The position numbers and the translations under genes were made by a program. Positions 46,155 through 56,981 of a stretch of DNA of 64,000 nucleotides are shown in pieces (the stretch's first letter is position 1; the number at the start of each line of letters is the position of its first letter). The notes beneath the pieces were generated by a model. The model searched no databases. It saw nothing but the letters and a program-made list of their open reading frames with translations, and was not told the DNA's origin. Origin of the DNA: Ochotona curzoniae (taxonomy: Eukaryota; Chordata; Mammalia; Lagomorpha; Ochotonidae); the NCBI RefSeq assembly GCF_017591425.1, contig NW_024466599.1:69172501-69236500 (forward strand), in the 5' to 3' direction.

Positions 46155-46224
46155 CTTCTCTTAAATCTTAGAGAACTTTCCAATGTTTGGGAAGGGAAAG
46201 TGCTCATGATCTGAATTCTTGCCG

Positions 46225-46400
46225 AAGGATCAATGCATATTGGCAAGTCTTTTTCTGTTTGATCAAACAGGCTACTTAACATCTCCAAGACTCAGTTTGG
46301 ACATTTGTAAATGGGGGTAAAAACTGTAAGCACATTGCATGATTATTGTGATGATTAAATGAGATAAAGCATATATGGGGTTTAGCATCACATTTTAAAG
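46225..46400 (+). repeat. MIR fragment
   Basis: CTACTTAACATCTCCAAGACTCAGTTTGGACATTTGTAAATGGGG and GTGATGATTAAATGAGATAA follow sense MIR. Confidence 0.75.
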
Positions 46401-46554
46401 AATTATGAATGTTAAGTATGATAAGGTGCTGTTACATATTCTCCTGTGTACGTGTGTGTAAGTAGTTTAAGACAGTATCTGGGGAAGTTAAGACACACTA
46501 AATTGGAACATAAAAGTAAGGAAACGAGAAAACCAGTGTAAAGAAGGATATTAC

Positions 46555-46848
46555 AGAGCCAGCATTGTGGCATGGGGGTTAAGCTATCACTTGTCATGCT
46601 AGCAGCCTATAGAAGAGCAGCGGTTCAAATCCCAGTTGCTCTGCTTCTGATCCAGCTCCCTTCTAATGCACCTGGAAAAGCAGCAAAATACAGCCCAAGT
46701 ACTTTGGCCCCTGCCACCCGTGTGGGAGAAAAGGATGGAATTCTTTGGTTTCAGCCTGGTCCATCCCTGGCTGTTACAGTCCATTTGGGTGTGAACCACA
46801 TTAAGTAGAACATTTTCATTTTCATTCTCTCTTATTCTGCCTTCTAAA
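46555..46848 (+). mobile_element. CSINE, older copy ending in a GT repeat
   Basis: CAGAGCCAGCATTGTGGCATGG to TCTCTTATTCTGCCTTC is a sense CSINE; its tail is replaced by the GT microsatellite that follows. Confidence 0.78.
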
Positions 46849-46850
46849 TT

Positions 46851-46877
46851 GTGTGTTGTGTGTGTGTGTGTGTGTGT
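46851..46877. repeat. (GT)n microsatellite
   Basis: About thirteen GT dinucleotides, with one TT interruption, follow the SINE. Confidence 0.85.
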
Positions 46878-47044
46878 TTACAAAGAGGGATGTTATGTTT
46901 TCCCAGAACATCTTAAAAAGTTTTAGCTTTCTTAATCAGATACCGGCTTGACCTTTCATTCATTGATTTGCTTCTTCAGCACTTAACTCTGAACAGCTCA
47001 TTGGCAGGCAACATCTGTAAAATAGAGTGAAGCAGTGGAGGGTG

Positions 47045-47345
47045 GGGGAGGATGGTGTTGTACCCCAGCAAATTAACCCCCTGCCTGTATTACCAGCATC
47101 TCAAATGAGCTCCAATTTGACTCCTGGCTGCTTCATTTCCTGTCTAGCTTCCTATGAGCCTGATAAAGAAGAAGACAAAGTCCTTGGGTCCCTGTATTCA
47201 CATGAGAAGCCTCGATGGAGACCAAGGCTCCTGACTTCCACCTGTCCCAGGCCAGGCTGTTGTGGTCATTTGGGGAGTGAACCAGTGAATGACAGCTTAC
47301 TCCATCTATCTCTGTAATTTTAAAATAAATCTTTTTTAAAAAAGA
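47045..47345 (+). mobile_element. CSINE just upstream of the CNGA3 start-codon exon
   Basis: GGAGGATGGTGTTGTACCCC to TTTTAAAATAAATCTTTTTT is an older sense CSINE. Its tail ends about 210 bp before the splice acceptor at 47,557. Confidence 0.72.
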
Positions 47346-47557
47346 AAGAAAAAGAGTAAAACACCTTGCTTGTATCTCAGACTTGAAAGAGGATCCAAGA
47401 GACCTCCAACCAAACACAGCATGTCAAGAACTACGAGAGAAATGGGAGACGGGCGTGTGCACAATGCTTGCCTCAGAGGCCATGCAGAGAAGCCTTTGTC
47501 CCCTGTGTGCAGTTACTTCCCCATTGTTGACATGTCTGCTTTGTGTTTGCCTTGCAG

Positions 47558-47691
47558 AAGCTGTCTGGTTACATGTGACAAGGTAGGAAGATGGCCAAAG
47601 TCAGCACACAGCACTCCCACCCTGCATTGACCCACCTGGCCATGAAGAGCACAGGCAGAGATCTTGAGTACATTGAGAATGGCCTCAGCAG
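47558..47691 (+). CDS. CNGA3: CNGA3 exon with the start codon (residues 1-33)
   Basis: CNGA3 is the alpha subunit of the cone photoreceptor cyclic-nucleotide-gated cation channel; with CNGB3 it forms the cGMP-gated channel of cone outer segments. This exon supplies the extreme cytoplasmic N-terminus. The acceptor is TTTGCCTTGCAG at 47,557. The ATG at 47,591 has A at -3 and G at +4, and an in-frame TGA at 47,576-47,578 lies just upstream, so the start is well defined. The protein begins [16 protein letters not shown] and reaches IENGLS, closely paralleling the known CNGA3 N-terminus. The exon ends with AG of a split arginine at donor AG|GTGAGT (47,692). Coding starts at 47,591; 47,558-47,590 is 5' UTR. 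Confidence 0.93.
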
Positions 47692-47814
47692 GTGAGTGGG
47701 CTCTTGGCGTCAGGCCTGACATCCCAGTTTCCTTAGGTGATCTGGAATGCTTCAGTGTAAGCCTGTGACAAGTGGGAGGAGGGGGCACACACGGCTCTCC
47801 CAGCTCCACCTTTT

Positions 47815-47955
47815 AGCTCCTTGAGTCCTCATAACCCCAGTAAAGCTATTTTGATTCTCATTTTAAAATAAAATACAAGATAAGGCTCTAAGAGTTACAT
47901 AACTTATAGAAGGTAACAAAGCTTCAAGCACTGTGGATAAAATTCTATCATAGAA
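47815..47955 (-). repeat. MIR fragment
   Basis: GAGTCCTCATAACCCCAGTAAAGC, TTGATTCTCATTTTA and GTTACATAACTTATAGAAGGTAACAAAGC follow an antisense MIR, starting about 120 bp after the CNGA3 start exon. Confidence 0.6.
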
Positions 47956-48719
47956 ACAACTTGAAAATTAGACATTCCCTAGCCCCAGGAGTGCATCAGA
48001 TGCCTGGACCTCATGCCCACCAGGATGGTCAAGGGGCAGGCCCTGATCCTGGGCTTACACAACTGCAGGTCCTGTCATGCCGGAGGGGCCATCAACCCCA
48101 TCAACAGCATCTGAGTGTAGGCAGCCACATGCCAGTCTGGGACCTGGAGCTCTGCTTCCTGCCCTGTTCTGCCTTCCTGGTTGGATCTGGGAAATCACTT
48201 ACTTTCCCACGCCCGGGTTGCTTCACTTGCAAACAGAGCATTATTCTCTCCCATGATCCTGATATACGTTTGAGGGAGGGAGGATCCTCTCAACTTACTT
48301 TTATGTTTGTTTCTGAGAGTCTCAAATGAGATAACTGAATTGGACTGTAAGAAACTTTCCAATATCTCTGTTATGTCCTACCTACATAGAACGGAAAATT
48401 TCTCCCTCCTGAGAAATTATTCGCTTATTATCTGGTGACTCAAGAGCACAATGAGAGGCCACCATCCCCCTCATCCATCATTTCTCCCACACTTTGATGT
48501 ACATCATCTCCTTTCTCAGATGCACATTTGATTTCATCTCTAAGCTCTCAGTCTCAGCTCATTGGCAAACTCTGCTAATGAATGATGGTCACCGATTTCC
48601 AAGCAGATTGGGGTCCTATTGTTGCAAGCTGATGCGGCCCTTGCACTTCACCTTCTGCAATTCAGAGGAGCTCCACTTTAACCTAGTGCTGGGGTCGCAG
48701 AAAGCTATTATTATTATTA

Positions 48720-48955
48720 TATTAATTATTTTGTTTGAAAGTCAGAAGGAGAGAGATCATCTATGTGCTGATTCACTCCTCAAATGACCACAGCAGCCAG
48801 GGCTGAGCCAGGCCAAAGCCAAGAGCTTCTTGTGGGTCTCTTTCATGGATAGCAGGGGCCCAAGCACTTGGGCCATGCTGTGCTGTTTTTTCCACGTCGT
48901 TAGCAGGGAGCTAGATCCAAAGTAAAGCAAACAGGATACATGGAATGTTCAAGTC
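48720..48955 (-). mobile_element. CSINE, older copy with ATT-rich tail
   Basis: ATTATTATTATATTAATTATTTTGTTTGAAAGTCAG is followed by inverted CSINE blocks to about GTTAGCAGGGAGCTAGATCC. The head side is missing. Confidence 0.7.
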
Positions 48956-49149
48956 ACAGACTCCATCTTTACCTTCAAGGCCACCATGTTGTCACTCTCC
49001 ACCCAGAAGTTTGATATAACCTCAGAGGCATCAGAAAGTCACATTCTACTCAAATATGTCCTCCTAATTAACCCTCTGTCAACCCTGATGTCCCACTACT
49101 GGAAAATTCTTATGCTAAGGCATTGTTCTTCATTTGAAAGAAGAACAGT

Positions 49150-49425
49150 TCCAGTGTTATGGAATAGTGGGGTAAGCTACCACCCATGTAGCCGCAGTTG
49201 GAGTCCCAGCTGCTCTACTGCCAATCCAGCTTCTTGCTAATAATGTGCCTAGGAAAGCAGAAGAAGAAAATAGCTTGGGTTCTTGGGAACCCTGCACCCA
49301 CATGGAAGACCCGGAAAAAGTTCCCGGTTTCAGCCTGGCCTAGCCTGGCCATTGAAGCTATTTGGGAATGAACCAACCCGATGCAAGATTCTCTTCCTTA
49401 CTCTGTAACATTGTCTTTCAAATAG
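49150..49425 (+). mobile_element. CSINE, older copy
   Basis: CCAGTGTTATGGAATAGTGGGGTAAGC to TGTCTTTCAAATAG in sense order, lacking a long A-tail. Confidence 0.7.
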
Positions 49426-50189
49426 TTCTCAGGATAGCTCTCCTCTGTGAAAGCTTTGGTTTGTGTACTACTAATTTCTTTCCCACTGTGAGCTGATAGA
49501 GCTTCCTAAAGGAGTACCCTAAAGAGAGAGCTGAAAGTTAGAGCAGAGGGAGCCTGAGAGTAAGCCACAACAGTAGCATCAGGCCCCTGAGCTTTTGGGT
49601 CCAAGGCATGAAGGCCAAGGCTGTGAGCATCAGGGAGATTGTGAAACAGAATTGAACCTTTTCCCAATGGTCCCTTGTGCCTGGAATGGGGCATAATCCC
49701 AGCATTTCATGGAGCTTCCAGACTCCCCAGGCCAGAAAAGGATCCTGGGCCAGCTCCACCCAGTAAGATACAAAAGAGAAGATAGGCCTAGTTGGGAGAC
49801 TGGGGCTCCTGCTCAAAATGCCTGCTGGACAGGATTCTACTCTGGTCCAGCTGGTTTGTCCTGGCTTTGCTTTAGCCAGCAACCTACTGTGGCCTGTTCT
49901 AGAAGGTTCATGAGGTTCCTGGGAAGACAGCTCTTTGCAAAATGAGTTGCTAGCCCACTAAGCCACACTGATCAGGGGTCAGAGCTCCAGCCTCTGAGAG
50001 CCTCACTGTGGGCTCAATACTGTGTTTTATGCTGGCAACAGTCACATGCTCACTCAGGCTCCACCTCGAGGTCAGGAGCTCTGAATTGATGCCCTTGGAC
50101 AATGTTATTTTTCATCCTTAGGCATGACAAACTGTCTTGTCCTCTTCTCTTCCATGACCAGATTGAAGATTTAACAGCCCAGATCTAGA

Positions 50190-50335
50190 GTCAGGCTGCT
50201 TGAGTTTCAGCAGTTGCCTCTGCAACTGACCAGCTGTGAAGTTACTAGATCTCCCCAGGTCATCCATTCCCTCATCTGCAAAATGGGTTTGACCTAGGGT
50301 TGTGGTGAGGTGAAAACCAGTGGTAATGACACAGG
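50190..50335 (+). repeat. MIR fragment
   Basis: CAGGCTGCTTGAGTTTCAGCAGTTGCC, ACTGACCAGCTGTG and CCTCATCTGCAAAATGGGTTTGACC follow sense MIR. Confidence 0.75.
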
Positions 50336-50654
50336 GCTCTCAGACGAGTTCCTGCTGTAGAGGAAAGCGCTTGGGCAGCCCTCACACTGGTCTTGGTTCT
50401 CCCTCCTGAACTGTCTCCACTTCACTTGCCCTTTGATCTAGGAGAGTCCAGCTGACCAGATATCTGGAATTGGCCGCTGTCTGCATGTGTCCAGTCTAGT
50501 CACAAGCCAGGTCTTTTAAAGTTCCACTGCTGGCCTGGCCTTGATCATTCATATAGTGCAAGCTCACTTGCAGACGACTGTAGAAGCTTATAGGAACACT
50601 TCAGAGATCTCATATAGGAGAGAAAGAAAGAATGCTTCCTTCAGGAGAGTGTAA

Positions 50655-50989
50655 AGTTTTTTGTTTTTTTTTTTTAAGATTTATTTTATTTTTATTGGAA
50701 AGTCAGATATACAGAGAGGAGAGACAGAGAGGAAGATCTTCCATCCGATGATTCACTCCCCAAGTGAGCGCAACGGCCAATGCTATGCCGGTCCGAAGCC
50801 AGGAGCCTCTTCCGGGTCTCCCACACAGGTGCAGGATCCCAAAGCTTTGGGCCGTCCTTGACTGCTTTCCCGGGCCACAGGCAGGGAGCTGGAAGGGAAG
50901 CAGGGCTGCTGGGATTAGAACCGGCGGCCATATGGGATCCCGGGTGTGCAAGATGAGGACCTTAACCACTGCGCCACCGCACCGGGCCC
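50655..50989 (-). mobile_element. CSINE, young, inserted into the tail of the next copy
   Basis: It runs from poly-T to CACCGCACCGGGCCC and is close to consensus. It lies between the left duplication of the neighbouring copy and that copy's tail, so it inserted second. Confidence 0.93.
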
Positions 50990-51327
50990 AAGTTTTGTTT
51001 TTTTCTAAAGATTTATTTTATTTTTAATTTTTATTGGAAAGGCGGATATACAGAGAGGAGAGAAAGAGAGGAAGATCTTCCATCCGATGATTCACTCCCC
51101 AAGTGGCCACCAGGGCCAATGCTATGCCAATCCGAAGCCAGGAGCCCCTTCCGGGTCTCCCATACAGGTGCAGGGTCCCAAAGCTTTGGGCCGTCCTTGA
51201 CTGCTTTCCCGGGCCACAGGCAGGGAGCTGGATGGGAAGCGGGGCTGCTGGGATTAGAACCGGCGGCCATATGGGATCCCGGGTGTGCAAGGCGAGGACC
51301 TTAACCACTGCGCCACAGCACCGGGCC
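50990..51327 (-). mobile_element. CSINE, young, with exact outer duplication
   Basis: It runs from TTCTAAAGATTTATTTTATTTTTAATTTTTATTGG to GCACCGGGCC. GAGAGTGTAAAGTTTT occurs exactly at 50,645-50,660 and 51,329-51,344, bracketing both SINEs. It differs from its neighbour at few positions. Confidence 0.93.
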
Positions 51328-51623
51328 TGAGAGTGTAAAGTTTTATGAGGCACGAGTGTGTTCACAGTTAGAAGCTGCCAGAATGTTACTTCTAATCACC
51401 ACGGAGTGCCAGGAGGCATTGAGGATGGACTAAAACAGCCTCAGGAAGGAAGGCTGGGCTCCAGGCCCTCTCCTCTGCTTGACAATCCAGCCTTACATCT
51501 GTCTAGTCAGAGATGAAGTTTCCATGTAAGACTGACTTGAATAACATAACAATTTCAAAGTTTAAAATCACTCTTTTAGGAGAAAAACGCTATTTGCCCA
51601 AATTATACATCTTTGGGATTATA

Positions 51624-51835
51624 CATCGCATACAATGGCAGCATCCCATATCAGAGTGCTTGGGTTTGTTCCCAATTCCAGCTTCCTGCCAGTGTACACC
51701 CTGGGAGGCAGCAGGTGATGGTTCAAGATGTCCTGCCACCTTCCTAGGAGATCTGATTGGGTTCTCAGCATCTAACTTCAGCCCCCAGGTGTTGCTGGTA
51801 TTTAAGAAGTAAACTGGTACATGGACGAGATCACT
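51624..51835 (+). mobile_element. CSINE, older truncated copy
   Basis: CATCGCATACAATGGCAGCATCCCATATCAG to AAGTAAACTGG are sense CSINE blocks of the older type. Confidence 0.6.
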
Positions 51836-53624
51836 TGCATTCTCCCTATGTCTTTGCTTTTGAAGAGGACTTCAAAAAGAAACCTACACATATTTACCTT
51901 GAGTTTCCAGTCCTTTGAGGACTATTTTTGGAACAAACAGTTGAGAGTGTGTGGAGCTGCCTGTTGATCCTTCTTTGTCACCCCTGAGGCAGCCTGTGTT
52001 GGACCCTTGGAGTCAGCCCTTTGCTGAGTATCCCCAGGAGGAGGCAGTTGCCCGTCTCCATGCCAGGAGGAATTCTCACCCCCAGGTCTCTATTTCACCT
52101 AACTGGTGGCTCCATTTTCTATTTCTCTTTTTCAAATGACTGGAATTATCTTCCTGGTGGAAAATCCTAAGGAAGGTCTAAAGTGCCTCCTTAGAATGGA
52201 ACCCATTTTACACTCCAAAAATTCCAGAAATAAAAACGCCTGGAGCTTATCGTTTCAACTGAGATTTGTTCCATTGACTCAATTATGAACGAGCTGTCTG
52301 GCATATTTTTGAGGATAGTACAAATGACTGAAGGATGTGCTGTGGAGAATTGCAGTGAGGGCTGAGGGCACCCCAAATCCCAGCTCAATTTCCTGCTGTA
52401 GCTGTACTGAGTGAGCTGTGGGCATGGGGGTTTGTGTCCTATTAGAAAGAGGACATCTTCCCGCTGTTCCAAACGTGGAGCCCAAAGCAATTATCACCAA
52501 AGAAAACTATCTTCAGCTGCTTTCTCCAGGACCAAAGACGCAAAATACACTGGCGTCAGTTCCCGGGTCACAGGTGGCCTTTGGCTGAGGGTTTTCATCA
52601 TTCAAGTTCTTCAGGGCTTGAGAAGATCAAAAAGAACTCGCTAGGGGAATATGCCAGAATTCAGTGCATTCAGTGACCTGGTCCAGTTCTCGTGGGGAGG
52701 TCTCCATCCTTCCAATGACAGAAGACAAAGACAACCTTCACCTGCTCTACAAGCAAACTTGGAAGATGAGCGTAGCATGTTCAGAACTCTCCCTCTGAGC
52801 TCGTTCTTGCTCCATCCTGGCTTGAGGGGACTCTGCCTTGCCTTCTGACTACCCGCCCCCTGCCACACATGCACACACCCTGCCCAGGGCCTAAAAGTGC
52901 AAGGCAAGTCCAAGGTCAAGCTGGCCAGATCTGAAGTTTTTAGAGAAACAGACATTCCAGTCAAGACCTTGCTCCTGTTCTCAACCAGCTGCAGGCAGGA
53001 CAGGGTTAGCTCCCCAGCTGTCCCTTCTCTGCCTTTCCCCAGGACACTCTGGCTCCGTAGCCCAGCATGGGTTGCCCAGAGCTCCTGGCTTTTCTTCACA
53101 CGCGAGTGCCCTGTAGGGCTCAAGATGCCACTGCAGACTGGCACATCCTCTTCTCGCTTCCTGTCACGCCTCTTTCTGCTTGGAAAAAACTATTTCTCAA
53201 AGAAGTTGGCTTCAGCCATGTGTCACTTGGTGGTGAGGTTGCAGTCACTAAGCTATCTCACCATTGATCAAACATTGTAGAGTGTGTGGAGTCATCACTG
53301 AGTTGGGGTCTCCAGCTCTTCCTCAATCCTGCAGGACCTCCCACCAACTCACCATCACATACTCCAGGGCTTTGACCAAAACATCGTTGTAAGGTGCATG
53401 GCTGTGTCACTGCCAGGCATTTGACAAGGAGCTGAAAGAGAGCTTTGGAGTTGGCAGAATCACAACCTTTCAAGAACCAGTCCGGAGAGGCACTCAGAAG
53501 AAAAAATCCCCTGACATCCTGTAGCTTTTGTCAGAGAAGGGCTAGATGTGCCTTTCTGGGATTGGGTGTCTGAAATAAGACTTACACCGACATGAAATCC
53601 CCAAGGTTTTTTTTCCTTTGTTTT

Positions 53625-53735
53625 TAGATTTCCTTTGTGAAAGTCAGAGAAGAAGTTAACCCACAGGACATCCAGAGCTGATAGGTACTAGAGTAGGGAT
53701 TCAAACTTGGTTCTCCAGGCTCCCCACTCAGGATG
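53625..53735 (-). mobile_element. CSINE fragment, old
   Basis: TTTTAGATTTCCTTTGTGAAAGTCAGAGAAG resembles the tail side of an inverted CSINE, with only a stub of the head side following. Confidence 0.4.
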
Positions 53736-54439
53736 TCACTCATCCGGGCTCCATGTGGAAGCTCTCAAGTCTGCCATTCGCAGGCCTGCTTTGGAGTGGG
53801 AGTGAGGTTAGCCCTCCTTTGTAGCATCCCTTCCCCACCCCCAGTTCAATGTCATGAGCAAGTACATCTGCAGTCAGGATGTGCCCTCGGACAACTCACA
53901 GAAGCCAGGCTAGGCAGAACGGCAGGGCCAACGCTGCATGGCGTGTGGAATTCCAGAGTTCCCGCAAAGGAGGACAGAATACCCCCACCCTTGGGACTGT
54001 CCCTGGCAGAGACCCACCCAGCTGTCAGCTGCTCCCACTTCCTGCATCCAAGACCCCAGAGACAGGCTTACTTCTGTCCCTGCCTTCTCCTCCTGCAGCT
54101 GACCTTGAAAGTACATCCACTGTGGTAGGGAGTGGAGGACCAGGAGAGCGGGGGTTGTCGCTTCCAAGCTGTGCAGAGCTGTTGCCAGGCTCTCCTGTCT
54201 GTACAGTGAGATGTGCAAGGTGACAGGGAGGTACCGGGGAGTGGGGCTCCATCAGGTAGTTTAGGAATAAATCCAGTCATATGGCTCCGGTAGGACAGCC
54301 AGGTGTCAGAGCAGTGTCTGCAGTGGCATGTCTCCAGGCTCAATCCTTAGCCATGTGCTGTTATCTTTCATTCTAATCTGTGATGAATATGAATATGCAG
54401 CTAGAAGATGCATAGACTAAATGAGAGATACTTTTGACA

Positions 54440-54560
54440 TGGGAATTTCAGCCTTTCCCACTTGGCAGTATGATCTTTGGGAAAGTGCTTGGCCTCTCTG
54501 AACCTCCACCTTCTGTCTTCCAGAGTTGTTGTATGGATTAAATGGTGAGCTTATACAGCA
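54440..54560 (+). repeat. MIR fragment
   Basis: CCTCTCTGAACCTCCACCTTCTGTCTTCCAGAGTTGTTGTATGGATTAAATGG follows the sense MIR core. Confidence 0.6.
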
Positions 54561-54817
54561 GCTGCTTAGTGGTTTGTGTGTTGTATCTTTGGAAAGTCAA
54601 GGCGTAGCACTATGAAAGGGCAGCATGATGGTCCCATGTGGTGATGGAACTGCTCTGCCCTTTTATGATGGTGCAAACAGGAATCCACACATACAAGACC
54701 TAAACACAGACCATCACACATACATACACACGCGTGTGCATGTGCACACGAGCACCAAGAAAACTGGGACAATCTAAATCAAACCATGAGCCATATCCAT
54801 GGCAATATCCCAGGTTC

Positions 54818-54955
54818 CATAGGAGGGTCTCCCAAAAAGTTGGCAGGGAATAGAATTCAGTTTATTTTTGATGTCACAACACTGTGAAATCCATGCCTGA
54901 GTTTTTCCATAATATGCAGGTTTCATTAACTTTTTGAGATCCCTTGTATTTTTTT
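54818..54955. mobile_element. mariner-like non-autonomous DNA element
   Basis: Ends AGGAGGGTCTCCCAAAAAGTTGGC and CATTAACTTTTTGAGATCCCTTGTAT are inverted; the middle holds TTCAGTTTATTTTTG and GAAATCCATGCCTGAG as in the 0.9-kb copy. Confidence 0.6.
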
Positions 54956-55545
54956 ATTTCAGAATGTTTCCCACCCGGACATGCTTGTCTTTTTCATTCC
55001 ATCTCCTATAAAAGTGTTTTAAGTGCCCTTGCAGAAGAGGAAGCTGTCAGACTCCGGGTGATTCCAGCAAGGAAAAGCAGCCCTGTGGGACAGCTGAGGG
55101 ATGGAGGAGGCTGCTGGCAGGCGGGGGCCATCCAAGGATGCCATGGATGAGCTACGGGGTGGTTGTGAGTTCCCTGCCAGAGCAGGGCTGCCACTGCAGA
55201 AAGCAGGAAGCTGGGCGTGGAGGGCTCTGACCTTTGATTGCTCATAGAGGAGGGAGGGAAGCTTCTCCCTCCTGCCTCCGCTGGGGCCCTGCCTTGGTAA
55301 GAAAGCTGATTAGGCTGCAGTAGGTTATGTGCTAGAATTAATTTGTCTTGCCTGAGCTCCACCAGAGTGAAGTGCAAATCCCTGGAGGTCATGGCCGGGC
55401 TGGTTTTTCATCAAAGCTGATCAAACTTCAGCACCAGCAGGTGGTATTGAAATGGAAGGAGACTACTCCCCAGACCCATTGCTTGTCTCATTCTAGACAA
55501 TTCTACAAGCCCCAGGCCCTGCAGGTGTGGATGAGGCACAGACTT

Positions 55546-55560
55546 GGGGGGGGGGGGGGG
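55546..55560 (+). repeat. 15-base G homopolymer
   Basis: Fifteen consecutive G residues lie in the intron between the first two CNGA3 coding exons. Such a run is prone to length error in sequencing and replication, so the exact length should be treated with caution. Confidence 0.8.
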
Positions 55561-56145
55561 ACAGGTGGGTGGTGAAGGGAAGATGGACCACTGTTCTCTT
55601 GAGGTTTCTGCTTTTCACTGCCTGTTGCCCAGGTGAGGCCATCGTCCCTTTAATTCTGCATGGCAGGGCACAACAGCAAGGGTTTGGCAAGGGGAGAATT
55701 GCGGATTTTTATTTGTAGTCAACACACAAATAATTAAAACTACATGAATAGGCCTAGGCCACTTCCATGCAATATTGTGGGGGCCCTGTTAGCACCAGGT
55801 GCCCAGAAAGGCTGTCTAGGTGATGCACCTGCAGCACACACACAGTGGGAAGGGAGGATAGGGGAGGGCTCCAAAGGAGGTAGCATTTGACCTGACCTTG
55901 AAGGTAGAATTTCCACAGTAGGAGATGTGTTGGAACCTAATCCTTGTCCCGGAAGCATTCTATAGAACTAGCTGCAGAGGCTTGAGATGTTGGGCAAGGC
56001 ACCACTCCCGGCCCCTAGCTCTCCTGGGAACCAGACTGATGCTTCCTGCTGGTTCCTCCTTCAGGGGTAGAGGATCATTTTTCTGCCAAGAGCCATATGA
56101 AGAGTTACAATAACATTTGCAGTCCATACAAAATCATCAACTTGG

Positions 56146-56390
56146 GGGCTGGCATTATGGCGTAGCAAGTAAAGCCACTGCCTGTGGCACCAGCATCCCA
56201 TATGGGGGCTGGTTCGAGTCCAGCTGCTCCACTTCCAATCCATCTCCCTGCCAATGCATCTGGGGAAACAGCAGTGGATGGCCCCATGGGAGAGCCCAGG
56301 AAGAAGCGCCTGTCTTCTGTCCACTGCTGCCATTTGAGGAGTAAACCAGCAGATGGAAGAGCTCTTTGTCTGAGGTTTCCCCCTCCAGAC
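56146..56390 (+). mobile_element. CSINE, older rabbit-like type
   Basis: GGGGGCTGGCATTATGGCGTAGC, CATCCCATATGGGGGCTGG and CCATTTGAGGAGTAAACCAGC follow older CSINE closer to the rabbit consensus. It lies about 470 bp before a CNGA3 exon. Confidence 0.85.
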
Positions 56391-56864
56391 TACTGCAAAT
56401 TTACTCAATTTCAAGTCCTGCCTACAGTTGGCTCGGCAGGCCTAGACTACATGATTTCCTGGGCCTTACACAGCCCTCAACTGGACATTACCCACCCCTG
56501 CTTTAGGGTAAGGCAGGCCAAGGAAGACAGCTCCTGTCCAGCCAGGAGCTGAAACCCGGGTGGGGAATGGCCAATATGTCTCTAGCAGACCGATCTTTAA
56601 GTTAATCATTTTATATGGCCCATGAATGATATTATAGATCTTCATGTGACCCTCAACAGAAAGCAAATTTCCCCTACAAAGGAAGGATCCCATTTGCCCC
56701 CAAAGTCAAGATCAGGTGGTAAACTCAAGTGGGGTGCCTCAGGGTTGAGGATCCACGGTGGCTTTTCTCATGAAGTAAGTCCTCTGGCCATCCTACCCTG
56801 CCTGTGACTTGGAGGCAGAGAGCTTGAAATCCATTTACTTTGGTCCTCATCTGGTTCATGGCAG

Positions 56865-56981
56865 GGCGTTCTCACAGAGTGAGGAGTCCTCAGCAGCAGC
56901 ACAGCCACTCAGGATCGCTATGGAGACAAGAGGAGCCACAGGAGCCAGGGGCAGCGTCCTCACCAGCCAGGCACCTGCCAG
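56865..56981 (+). CDS. CNGA3: CNGA3 coding exon (residues 34-72)
   Basis: This exon of 117 bp begins with the last base of the split arginine codon and ends with AG of another, so it is symmetric and could be skipped without a frameshift. The acceptor is GGTTCATGGCAG at 56,864, which has a short and poor pyrimidine tract; the donor is CCAG|GTATGA at 56,982. The translation runs from AFSQSEESSAAAQPL through IAMETRG to TSQAPA. IAMETRG is the segment I recognise most clearly from CNGA3. The region is low complexity, rich in Ser, Ala and Gly, and cytoplasmic. It appears one residue longer than the human equivalent as I remember it. No stop or frameshift is present. Confidence 0.92.

Noticed and set aside
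52641..53144. 167-codon open frame on - in a CNGA3 intron
   Set aside because: No recognisable protein motif and no promoter or splicing context; it is plausible by chance in moderately GC-rich DNA.
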